Source of the DNA: DATGUN01 sp035301285
Lineage (GTDB): Bacteria; Bacillota; Bacilli; Bacillales; Amphibacillaceae
Assembly (NCBI GenBank): GCA_035301285.1
Contig: DATGUN010000093.1
Span: 1 to 33,831, forward strand
Length of the DNA stretch: 33,831 bases
Direction of reading: 5' to 3'
Positions 7,236 through 15,406 of this stretch are shown here, piece by piece. Within the stretch, counting starts at the first letter, position 1. Each line of letters begins with the position of its first letter. Below the pieces are notes generated by a model. It searched no databases. It worked only from the letters and a program-made list of their open reading frames with translations, and was not told the DNA's origin. Position numbers and translations under genes: made by a program.

Positions 7236-9005
7236 ATGGGTTGTGCTCATAACATGGTCAACGATATGATGCGTATTACAAAAAAATTACATTATATGGG
7301 GAGTAAAATCAAACGCAAAATGATTTCGCTTACCAAGTGGGGTCCGGATCGTTATGTCTATCTCGGCGAGAAGGAACGGTTGTGTAAAAATTATCGAGAA
7401 GCGGTTCTTTTTATACAAAAAGGGCTGGAAAAATACCCCGGCAATCCAGAATTGAATAAAGTTCTGGCGAAGGTGCATGCCCAAAAGAAGGATTGGCAAA
7501 AAGCGGTCCTATGTTGGCATGTTTATTTTACCCGTAAGCCCCAAACAGGATCCATATCCGACTTTGAACAAGCAGTCATTGCCTGTGAAAAGGCAAAAGA
7601 TTTCACAGCTATGGATATGATGATTGAAAAAGGGGTAGAGCAATATCCTGACAATATCAAGCTGAATAAAATGTATTATCAAGCGGCTATGGACTCCAGT
7701 AATTGGGAAACAGCAGTTAAACGATTGGAACAGTTTATTGAAAACTTTCAAAAGGAATGTTCATATCATGAATCGATCATGCTTTCCGTCATGAAACAAC
7801 TGGTCGGCGATCATGCAACAGCGAAGCGTCTATTAGAACAAACCATTGATGCGCATGCTGAAGAACTTAACAATGACGACAAAGGGTACCAAAAAATAAG
7901 ACTTTTTGATAATGGTGAAACAGTGATTGACTTTTATAAGCAATTAAGGGCATCAAGTAAAGTCATCGTCACCTTTGATTCCATCAATAAGGTGCTTAAG
8001 AAGCCACCGTTCGGATTCAAGGTATTAAACGAGCAGAAACTTGATATTATCGCCGTGAGAAAGAGGAAGGGCGGCACATATCAACAAGATCTATCGAAAA
8101 CGGATTTCGAAAGCGCTACCCAAACGTTATTAAGTGGGTACGATGATAAAATTGCCTATGGGTATAGCCTAGGGGCTTATCTTGCATTATATTTAACATC
8201 AGAATTAAATTGCAGGATCTTGGCACTCTCACCAAGGATTTCACCTCATCCGAAATACGGCAAGAAAAAGGTGATTGAGAAAGAACCGTTCAACCATGAC
8301 GTGGACATATCCGAAAATCCAGCCATTTCACCTATTATCGTGTTTGATCCGAAAAGCAAAATGGACGCAAAATATGTGAACGGAGCATTCAAGAAAGCAT
8401 TTCCGAATGGTCGCTTCATAGAGATTCCATATGCGGGACATGGGATGGCAAGACATCTTCTTAATATGAAAATGTTGAAAGACTATATTATTTCCTTTAT
8501 TAATAATGATGCGGTACCGAAGTATAATCGAAAACATAAAAGCAAATCATCGATTTATTTCCGCTTACTTGCTAAGGAATGTTTAAAACGAAACAAGTTG
8601 AAGTGGTCGGAGATTCTAGTCAACCGTTCTCTAGAGATGGTGCCCGATGATGTACATGCGATCAAGGTGAAAATAGATTTACATGATGAGATTGGAGGCC
8701 ATTCCGATACTTCACTGGCATTGGAGACAGCCATCAAGCGAAAACCAAAACAAATTAAATTCAGATTGATGTTGATTGATCATTTGCTTGCACAAGGAAA
8801 ATTGGATCAGGCATTGAAGCAAATCAATCAATCGTTTGATATATTTGGAAGGAAGGCCCAACTCGTCACAAGAGAGAAGCAAATCGATGAAATGATGCAA
8901 GAACAGCTCGTTACCCGGTCAACTGCTGATAACAGCACTGACGGTATTGCGTATAAAGGATCGGTGAATGAAGAGATGACGAAACCAACGTCCATCCCAC
9001 TTTGA
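7236..9005 (+). CDS. TPR / alpha-beta hydrolase / TPR fusion protein
   Basis: A 589-residue soluble protein with no signal peptide, probably cytoplasmic. Residues about 45-205 and 440-555 are helical TPR-like repeats (NYREAVLFIQKGLEKYPGNP; KLDQALKQINQSFDIFG). Between them, about 243-425, is an alpha/beta hydrolase core: IVTFDSIN first strand, the nucleophile elbow YGYSLGAYLALYL with Ser311, LALSPRIS, candidate acid Asp371 or Asp377 (VFDPKSKMD) and His402 in YAGHGMARHLL. The catalytic triad therefore looks complete. Similar hydrolase domains occur in some polysaccharide-biosynthesis proteins, but I cannot name a function; removal or transfer of an acyl or sugar ester is a guess. The start is uncertain: no ATG (7236, 7254, 7263, 7266, 7299) has a strong ribosome site. 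It is monocistronic, and its TPRs recall those of the two facing transferases. Confidence 0.75.
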   Translation: MGCAHNMVNDMMRITKKLHYMGSKIKRKMISLTKWGPDRYVYLGEKERLCKNYREAVLFIQKGLEKYPGNPELNKVLAKVHAQKKDWQKAVLCWHVYFTRKPQTGSISDFEQAVIACEKAKDFTAMDMMIEKGVEQYPDNIKLNKMYYQAAMDSSNWETAVKRLEQFIENFQKECSYHESIMLSVMKQLVGDHATAKRLLEQTIDAHAEELNNDDKGYQKIRLFDNGETVIDFYKQLRASSKVIVTFDSINKVLKKPPFGFKVLNEQKLDIIAVRKRKGGTYQQDLSKTDFESATQTLLSGYDDKIAYGYSLGAYLALYLTSELNCRILALSPRISPHPKYGKKKVIEKEPFNHDVDISENPAISPIIVFDPKSKMDAKYVNGAFKKAFPNGRFIEIPYAGHGMARHLLNMKMLKDYIISFINNDAVPKYNRKHKSKSSIYFRLLAKECLKRNKLKWSEILVNRSLEMVPDDVHAIKVKIDLHDEIGGHSDTSLALETAIKRKPKQIKFRLMLIDHLLAQGKLDQALKQINQSFDIFGRKAQLVTREKQIDEMMQEQLVTRSTADNSTDGIAYKGSVNEEMTKPTSIPL

Positions 9006-9037
9006 AGACAATGGCTTAAATGTTTTCAAGGTAAGTA

Positions 9038-9072
9038 AAGCCTCTACCTTAATGATGCTAAGGTAGAGGCTT
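9038..9072. terminator. Bidirectional terminator
   Basis: A perfect 14-bp inverted repeat, AAGCCTCTACCTTA (9038-9051) with its complement at 9059-9072 and a 7-nt loop, between convergent stop codons. The T-tracts are short on both sides. Confidence 0.75.
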
Positions 9073-9091
9073 GTTGTATATTCATGTGATT

Positions 9092-11827
9092 TTAACGTGT
9101 ATGGTTTTTTTTATCTTTCTTTGTTTGTATCTGATCACGCAAACCATTCCAGTAATTGGAGTCTGTTTCATAATTAAATACGTCGTCAAATTGGCTGTCA
9201 CCGAATAAACGTCTGGCTTCGCGTTCAAATGCGTGTTTATATGCGGATTCCATTTCTTTATCAGTGAACTCGCCATGTGATTGAAGATATTCAATTGCCC
9301 TTGCTTCTTCGATAGTTACGGGCATTTTGCCTGCATGCGCCAAGAAGTTTATATCTGTATTTAGATTTTGTAGCTTAGGAAATCTATCCTCATCTTCTGC
9401 CAATTTTCTTTTTAGCATGATGGATACGGTATTTTTATTTTCTTTAAGCTCATTGATTTCAGATACCATTTCATCGATCCTGGATGGATCGCTTAACAGT
9501 CCGCCTAAATATAAATACGACTTGGAATCTTTTTTAAAATCGACGCGTTCTATATTTTCGTCATCTCCGTAAAAGAACCATCTGACAGCGCGTGCGCTTG
9601 AATTTCCATCATCATATGGGCAAAATCTTTTTTTGGCTTCCAAGTAATGTGAACTTGGTTCATGATTGTCAAGGCTATTGGATATCCCTTGAACCAATTG
9701 GTCTATGGTTTTGACAACTTTACCCGGGAGCTCATCTTCGGTTAGATTTAAACCACGTTCCTGTTTGTACTCTTCTAAATCATAGAGATAATGCATGATA
9801 GGACGCTCAGTCGGTATAAAATCGAAAAAGACGCTTGAGTAATCGGAGATAAGCACGTCACCGATACTTAGTAATTCATTCGTCTGTATTTCCGGTGGGG
9901 GCGTTATTACGTTTTTGGGAAAGTCTACATCCCGCAATAATTTATTTGTAATGGTATGCCCCCGAAAGATAATATTGACGTCGAGTTCAGCTAACTTTTT
10001 TAGGTCCTGAACCAGTTTTTCCGAATCGAACCGATTACTTTTTTTAGTACTTCCGCGCCAAGTCGGTAAATAAAGAACAGTCTTTTTAGCGGGATCAAGT
10101 TGTAATTTCGCTTTTATTTGATTTTTGGTATCCTCTGATGCATTCAAGGTGACATCTATCCGTGGATAGCCAATTTTGGCAATCTGGCCACCATTTATTC
10201 CTTTAATGGAGTATGCGTTCGGTTGTTTTTGAGCCATATATTCGTTCGGCACAATGATATGTGTTGCTTGAAGTAAATTACGGGTACTCCCAGCTACCCC
10301 TAGTGGGCTTCTAATACTTTCCCGTCCAACTGTTTTATAGAATATACCATGACTTGTCTGCAAGAAAAGTTGTTCAGGTTTACGTACGACAAAATCTTCA
10401 AAGGATGAATTGCATATTAAATATTTGGCCGTTGCTATATACCTGAGATAGGCATCTGTTCCTTTTTTGACGAAAATCATATTGTTCATATGCCTGAATT
10501 CCTCAGGGATAACTTGAAAAGACTTAACGACCCAGACATGAGTGTAATCTTTGAAGTCGCTTTTGTCATAAATGTGTTCAAAAATAGCATAAGGATTACC
10601 CATCATCCGGGCCCCGCCTAAACTCTCATAAAAAATCATCTTCTCATCAACCGGGTAGTGCTCATAACTTATGGCATAACGTACCTCTGCTTTTTTTACC
10701 TGATTGTCATGGAACTTTTTGTTGACGAAACTTAGTCTGCGAAACAGCTCGGCCTCATTGTATGATTCCAATGCTTCTTTTGGTTTTCCGAGTTTTTCAA
10801 GGACAAAACCTAAACGTCTATAATTACCAGGTGAATGGTTTTGCTGTCGAACGATGGCACTCTTATACCATTTTGCGGCATTTGTGTAGTCTCCTAATTT
10901 TTCATAGCAAATCGCTAAAGCAAAATGCCACTTTGATTGTACCCTATCCAGGGACAAAGCTTTTTCATAATACTTTATAGCCGTTTTTGATTGTTCGATT
11001 CGATTCAGCAAAGTGGCTATTTTATAGTTTAATTCTGCATCTTGGTGGTTGGTGCTCAATTGCTTTTCGTAGGCGTCGATAGCATATGTCCATTCTTTAT
11101 TTTGTTCATGGAAGATGCCTATTCCCCAACGTTTGCTGTTTAGGTCTTTGTCCATCCTGATGGCTCGGTTAAATGACTCGGTAGCTGAAGCTTCGTCTTT
11201 ATCAAGTAGCATCAAACCTTGCTTGTAATTTATCCACGCCAACGTTTGGTTATTAAGTTTATGATCGATGTTCTTGAGAGCATGCTGATAGGCAATGTTT
11301 GCAGATTCAATATCATTTATATGACGATAACACTCTCCTAGCTGATATTGTGCAAATGAATGGTCAGGATGTAAGTGAAGGTATGATTTAAAACTATTGA
11401 TGGCATCTTGCCATTGACGGGCTTTGGAATATTCAGTTGCCTGCTTCAACCATGCTTCATCGTCATCTGGATGAATCAATAGATGCACTTTTAGGCACAT
11501 TGCAGCCTTCGAAGGTTCATTCAATTTAATCAAACATTCGGCTTTATACTGATAAAACGTTACGGCAGTTTCTTTATCAGCTCTCTCGATGGCCTTATTG
11601 ACATGACCCAATGCCTGTTTCCATAACTTTTGTTGATAAGCCAGTTCATATAGACGGAGATGATAGGAAGGAGAATCCCTATAAATCCTAGATAGTTTTT
11701 TTAGATGGCGGTACATCCCAGGTAAATTTTCGTTCTTTTTATATAACTGAAGAGCAGCATAATGCTGTGGTAATTGGAAAAGTCTTTTTATCTTGCTTGG
11801 TTTTGTATTAGATGTTTTGTCACTCAT
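9092..11827 (-). CDS. TPR-containing CDP-glycerol glycerophosphotransferase family protein (paralog 1)
   Basis: 911 residues. Residues about 35-370 hold eight or more TPR units (e.g. AIKYYEKALSLDRVQSKWHF). About 380-760 is a TagF-type CDP-polyol phosphotransferase domain: TSHGIFYKTVG (491-501), GYPRIDVTL, LYLPTWRG (585-592), IFRGHT (620-625) and ISDYSSVFFDF (660-670). The usual WHG is SHG here; the His is kept but the Trp is lost. The C-terminus keeps only fragments of a GT-B domain (YLYLGGLLSD) and the tail motif RRLFGDSQFDDVFNY, seen at the end of transferase-glycosyltransferase fusions. Start: ATG at 11827, giving MSDKTSN, which parallels the paralog; a GTG at 11840-11842 is in frame but sits against the GGAAAGG site. 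No signal peptide or membrane span. Probably polymerises or adds polyol phosphate at the inner membrane face; substrate unknown. Confidence 0.82.
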   Translation of the reverse strand: MSDKTSNTKPSKIKRLFQLPQHYAALQLYKKNENLPGMYRHLKKLSRIYRDSPSYHLRLYELAYQQKLWKQALGHVNKAIERADKETAVTFYQYKAECLIKLNEPSKAAMCLKVHLLIHPDDDEAWLKQATEYSKARQWQDAINSFKSYLHLHPDHSFAQYQLGECYRHINDIESANIAYQHALKNIDHKLNNQTLAWINYKQGLMLLDKDEASATESFNRAIRMDKDLNSKRWGIGIFHEQNKEWTYAIDAYEKQLSTNHQDAELNYKIATLLNRIEQSKTAIKYYEKALSLDRVQSKWHFALAICYEKLGDYTNAAKWYKSAIVRQQNHSPGNYRRLGFVLEKLGKPKEALESYNEAELFRRLSFVNKKFHDNQVKKAEVRYAISYEHYPVDEKMIFYESLGGARMMGNPYAIFEHIYDKSDFKDYTHVWVVKSFQVIPEEFRHMNNMIFVKKGTDAYLRYIATAKYLICNSSFEDFVVRKPEQLFLQTSHGIFYKTVGRESIRSPLGVAGSTRNLLQATHIIVPNEYMAQKQPNAYSIKGINGGQIAKIGYPRIDVTLNASEDTKNQIKAKLQLDPAKKTVLYLPTWRGSTKKSNRFDSEKLVQDLKKLAELDVNIIFRGHTITNKLLRDVDFPKNVITPPPEIQTNELLSIGDVLISDYSSVFFDFIPTERPIMHYLYDLEEYKQERGLNLTEDELPGKVVKTIDQLVQGISNSLDNHEPSSHYLEAKKRFCPYDDGNSSARAVRWFFYGDDENIERVDFKKDSKSYLYLGGLLSDPSRIDEMVSEINELKENKNTVSIMLKRKLAEDEDRFPKLQNLNTDINFLAHAGKMPVTIEEARAIEYLQSHGEFTDKEMESAYKHAFEREARRLFGDSQFDDVFNYETDSNYWNGLRDQIQTKKDKKNHTR

Positions 11828-12168
11828 GAAAAAAAAGCACACCTTTCCGATTGTAAATGTTAATTTGAGTACATTAGTTGAGATCCTCTTATTCGTATAT
11901 ACAATTCGTTGTGATAAACCTAACTAAGGGTGTATATGTGTGTTTATTAACAAATTAATGCACACAGCATTGATGATTCATGAACTCTAATGGGGTTACC
12001 ATTCCATTTTATGTTCCTGTAAGAAATAAAAGGTTTGATGCTATCCAATCAGAATGGCACCCCATCGATTGTATACTGTATATGTTATAACAGAGATACA
12101 TTTTTGACAGAGTGCCTTAGTCTTTCAATGTTTGGACATAAAGTCATGTTTAGTTTCTAAAATCATTG
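11828..12168. other. Intergenic region between the TPR transferase paralogs, with an inverted repeat
   Basis: About 340 bp, AT-rich, no credible ORF. It contains a near-perfect inverted repeat, ATGGGGTTACCATTC (11990-12004) against GAATGGCACCCCAT (12052-12065), separated by 47 bp. No clear terminator follows the upstream gene and no convincing promoter precedes the downstream one, so the two may be cotranscribed. Confidence 0.4.
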
Positions 12169-14883
12169 TTATTTCGATTTCGCTATAGAGACATTGTTTA
12201 AAAAGCCTTGCCAAAACTTGGAGTCATTGGCATAATCAATGGTCTTTGCGAATTTGGAATCCCCTAATATTCGTCTTACCTCACGGGTGAATGCTGTTTC
12301 ATAATCCTTCTTCATATCGTCATCAACAAATTCATTGTATCGATTATAATGTTCTATGGCTTTGCGCTCTTGAAGGGTTATAATCATACCGTCCGTGTAA
12401 GGGACAATCATCGCTTGGTCAGGCAGTAATTTAAATTGCTTTAATTTCTCGGCTGATCCAGCGACATTTGTAGGGATTAAAACACTGATATTGTACTTTT
12501 TAAAGTCTAGATTGCCTACCTTTTCAAGGAATGTATCCGTTTTGTCGCCTGGTGTAAAATCACCACCGTAAACAAGAATGGTGGGTTTTTGTCCCGTATT
12601 TACAAGCTTAACCTGATCCGTCTTACCATGAATGAACCAATCAATAACTCTGTCCGAAACATGGCCGTCTTCATGTGGACAAAATTGGTGTTTTGCAGAC
12701 TGATATTTTTTGGATGGCTTGTAGTCAGCCCTTAAATCTGAATGACAGAAATGAATGACATCATCAATCGTATAAGCTATATCACCCGGCAGTTCATCCA
12801 CCCCAAAATAAAGCCCGCGATTTTTAGTGTATTCTTCTAGGTCGTACAAGTAATGAATAATGGGTTTATCGGTTACCAGATAATCATAAAAAATACTTGA
12901 GTAATCCGTGATAAGCAGATCGACTACACCCAAAAGTTTGTTGCTATCTATGCTTGGTGGTACCACTTTGATGTTGTCAAGTTTACCTTTAATGTGCTTC
13001 TCCGACAGATGGTGACCACGGAATATCAATTGGAAGTCCTGTTCGGAAAGTTTTTTCAAATCTCTTTGTAACCGAGACACATCGTAAAAATTATTCGAAT
13101 AGGTGCCACGCCATGTTGGTGCATATAATACAATTGGTTTATTTAAATCAACACCCAGTTCTTCGGCCAATTGATGACGTTCCTGGGAACTAATATTGAT
13201 AGTCGAATCAATTCTAGGGTACCCTGTTTCTGCCATTTGTCCAGAATAAACATGTTTGAACTGGTAGCAATCCGGTTGAGTGTTCGACATATGTGGATTT
13301 GGCGTTAGTATATTTGTGGTTGATAAGAAAACCCTATTCGCATTTTTAAACCCTAACGGAGAGGCTTTATCATGACCACCTATCGTTTTTAAAGCCGTTC
13401 CGTGCCATGTATCCAGTAATTTTTGTTCCGGTTTACGTGTCAGATGTTTAGATAGTTTTGAATTTGTAATTATAAATTTGGCACTGGACGAATAACGCCT
13501 ATATAAATCCGTGTCGCGTTTCACAAATAATATATTAGAGTGATTCCGGTATTCAGCAGGGATAATATCAAAACTTTTTATGGACCATACATGCGTATAG
13601 TCTTTGAATGCTTCGTCTTTAAATATCTTTTGAAAAAGTGCGAGAGGATTATCCATGAGGCGTGATCCGGCCATGCTCTCATAAAAGATCATCCTGTCGT
13701 CGATTTGATAGTATTCATAGCTAATCGCATAACGGGTCGTCGAGTTGTTAATATGTTTTTCGAAAAGCTTTTTATCAACATTCGCAGGGCGACGAAATAA
13801 ATTTGCCTCTTGGTAAGCTGTTAGAGCTTTATTTGTATGCCCTAACTTTTCGAGTACAAATCCAAGGCGCCGATAACATTCAGGTGTGTGTTTTTGTTGT
13901 CGGGCAATGGCACTATTATACCAATCTGCCGCTTTTTTATATTTTTTAAATCTTTCGTAGCAATTAGCCAAAGCATAATGCCATTCCGCATTGACTTTGT
14001 CTAAAGACAGAGCTTTTTCATAATGCTTCAGGGCATCGTTAGCTATGTCCATTTTATCCAGTAATGATGCTAACTTATAATGTAGTTCAGCGTCTTCATC
14101 ATTTTGTGTTAATTGACTCTTATATGCTTCTATCGCATCATCCCATTCCTTATAATGTTCATGGAATACACCGATACCGAAGCGTTGACTATTTCGTTCA
14201 TTATCGTGATTTATGGCCTTGTCAAATGTTTGACGAGCCTTTTCAGACTCATTATCTTTTAGTTGCATTAATCCCGCCATATAATATGAAATAGCAACTG
14301 ATTGTTCGCTATCGTTCTGATCGGGGTTTTCAGCAGCGTATCCATAATTTATTGAGGCTTCCTTGTGTTTCTCTAGCTTCCGATAACATTCGGCTAATTG
14401 GAAACGGGCTTTGGAATCCTCTGGTTTTAAATTCAGATAGGCTTCAAAACTGTAAACCGCATCGTCCCATTGTTTTTGTTTGTTATATTCATTCGCCAAT
14501 CGCTTCCATATCTCTGCATCTTTTGGCGTTTCTGATAAATATTCATTTAAATATTGAATGACTTTGGTCGTTTCACCGATTTGACTGAAGCAATCAGCCT
14601 TGAACAATTGAAATTCATTATTTGCATGCCCATCAGATAGATGTATAGCGATATTGATATGGTCTAATGCCTGTTTCCATTTTTTTTGACGATAGGCTAA
14701 TTTTGCTAAACGATAATAATAAGATGGTTTTCTCTTATAGATGGACTTTAATTTGTAAAGATTCCGATACATTCCAGGTACACTGTCTCGTTTTGTGTAT
14801 AACTGTAAGGCGAGATAGCGAGCTGCCAAATGAAAGGGTCTCGTTAACTTTTCGGGTTGTTTATCCGCTTTGTTACTCATCAT
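12169..14883 (-). CDS. TPR-containing CDP-glycerol glycerophosphotransferase family protein (paralog 2)
   Basis: 904 residues with the same architecture as its neighbour and clearly homologous along the whole length. TPRs at about 35-370 (e.g. ALKHYEKALSLDKVNAEWHY); TagF-type domain at about 380-760 with an intact LDTWHGTALKTIGG (490-503, His494), GYPRIDSTI, LYAPTWRG (586-593), IFRGHH (620-625) and LITDYSSIFYDY (657-668). The C-terminus has a Rossmann-like start (ILVYGGDFTPGDKTDTFLEK), then jumps to ITLQERKAIEHYN and REVRRILGDSKFAKTIDYA, so it looks like a shortened glycosyltransferase domain. Start: AGGAG is 6 nt from the ATG at 14883 and 9 nt from a second ATG at 14880. A canonical transferase active site makes this the more likely active copy. 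It is cytoplasmic or peripheral; the substrate (CDP-glycerol or CDP-ribitol) cannot be read from sequence. Confidence 0.84.
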   Translation of the reverse strand: MMSNKADKQPEKLTRPFHLAARYLALQLYTKRDSVPGMYRNLYKLKSIYKRKPSYYYRLAKLAYRQKKWKQALDHINIAIHLSDGHANNEFQLFKADCFSQIGETTKVIQYLNEYLSETPKDAEIWKRLANEYNKQKQWDDAVYSFEAYLNLKPEDSKARFQLAECYRKLEKHKEASINYGYAAENPDQNDSEQSVAISYYMAGLMQLKDNESEKARQTFDKAINHDNERNSQRFGIGVFHEHYKEWDDAIEAYKSQLTQNDEDAELHYKLASLLDKMDIANDALKHYEKALSLDKVNAEWHYALANCYERFKKYKKAADWYNSAIARQQKHTPECYRRLGFVLEKLGHTNKALTAYQEANLFRRPANVDKKLFEKHINNSTTRYAISYEYYQIDDRMIFYESMAGSRLMDNPLALFQKIFKDEAFKDYTHVWSIKSFDIIPAEYRNHSNILFVKRDTDLYRRYSSSAKFIITNSKLSKHLTRKPEQKLLDTWHGTALKTIGGHDKASPLGFKNANRVFLSTTNILTPNPHMSNTQPDCYQFKHVYSGQMAETGYPRIDSTINISSQERHQLAEELGVDLNKPIVLYAPTWRGTYSNNFYDVSRLQRDLKKLSEQDFQLIFRGHHLSEKHIKGKLDNIKVVPPSIDSNKLLGVVDLLITDYSSIFYDYLVTDKPIIHYLYDLEEYTKNRGLYFGVDELPGDIAYTIDDVIHFCHSDLRADYKPSKKYQSAKHQFCPHEDGHVSDRVIDWFIHGKTDQVKLVNTGQKPTILVYGGDFTPGDKTDTFLEKVGNLDFKKYNISVLIPTNVAGSAEKLKQFKLLPDQAMIVPYTDGMIITLQERKAIEHYNRYNEFVDDDMKKDYETAFTREVRRILGDSKFAKTIDYANDSKFWQGFLNNVSIAKSK

Positions 14884-15250
14884 GTCGCACTCCTTGCCAC
14901 ACTAAAGAATTTTTGGTATATGTTTCGTGTTGTTTAAGTGATGTTCAAATCAAATAAAGTGAAGGCATCTTAAATAGTATTCCAGTAAAACGTATTTCCA
15001 TGTTTACCAATCCAGTAAATATAACACGTCTTTGCTATTAAACGGTTTAACATTTATTTGTGGTATGGAATGAACCTCCTTGACACATCATTAGTATATT
15101 ATAAATTTACGCAACTGTACAAGCTACAAGAGTGATTGTAATCGTATTTAAATATTGGTCGGGTATTTATGTCTGATTTTGTAATATAAAAAACGATATG
15201 CATCGTTTTAATCGCTCCTGAATAAAACCAAAGTGTTGTCTTTTATCAGA
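14884..15250. other. Divergent intergenic region with a small hairpin
   Basis: AT-rich, non-coding. A perfect 8-bp stem AAAACGAT (15190-15197) / ATCGTTTT (15202-15209) with a 4-nt loop lies 41 bp upstream of the promoter at 15251 and could be an operator or a weak terminator. A TTGACA at 15079-15084 has no well-spaced -10. The promoter of the minus-strand TPR transferase must lie here but is not clear. Confidence 0.35.
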
Positions 15251-15278
15251 TTGTCATATACTCTTAATGTAGTGTAAT
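15251..15278 (+). promoter_or_regulatory. Candidate sigma-A promoter for the leader ORF and pyruvyl transferase
   Basis: TTGTCA (15251-15256), 16 bp, TGTAAT (15273-15278): each hexamer matches the consensus at five of six positions. The predicted start near 15285 is only a few bases before a strong GGAGGTGA. Confidence 0.6.
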
Positions 15279-15301
15279 GAAAAAGATATATTGGAGGTGA
15301 A

Positions 15302-15382
15302 ATGGGGATATTTAGTGCTTTATGCTATATCTGTACAAAGGTTTCCTGGTATAGCACCCTTATTAGGCATGTTTTAATATGA
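15302..15382 (+). CDS. Possible 26-residue leader peptide
   Basis: ATG at 15302 preceded by TTGGAGGTGAA, the best ribosome site in this area, 16-17 nt after the predicted transcription start. It encodes 26 residues (MGIFSALCYICTK..., ending HVLI) and stops 24 bp before the GTG start of the pyruvyl transferase, which has its own GGGGGAG site. It resembles no family I know and is moderately hydrophobic with two Cys. It may be a translated leader controlling the next gene, a small membrane peptide, or a chance ORF. The strong ribosome site and position after the promoter are the only support. Confidence 0.4.
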   Translation: MGIFSALCYICTKVSWYSTLIRHVLI

Positions 15383-15406
15383 AAAATTGTATGGGGGAGT
15401 TTTTTT

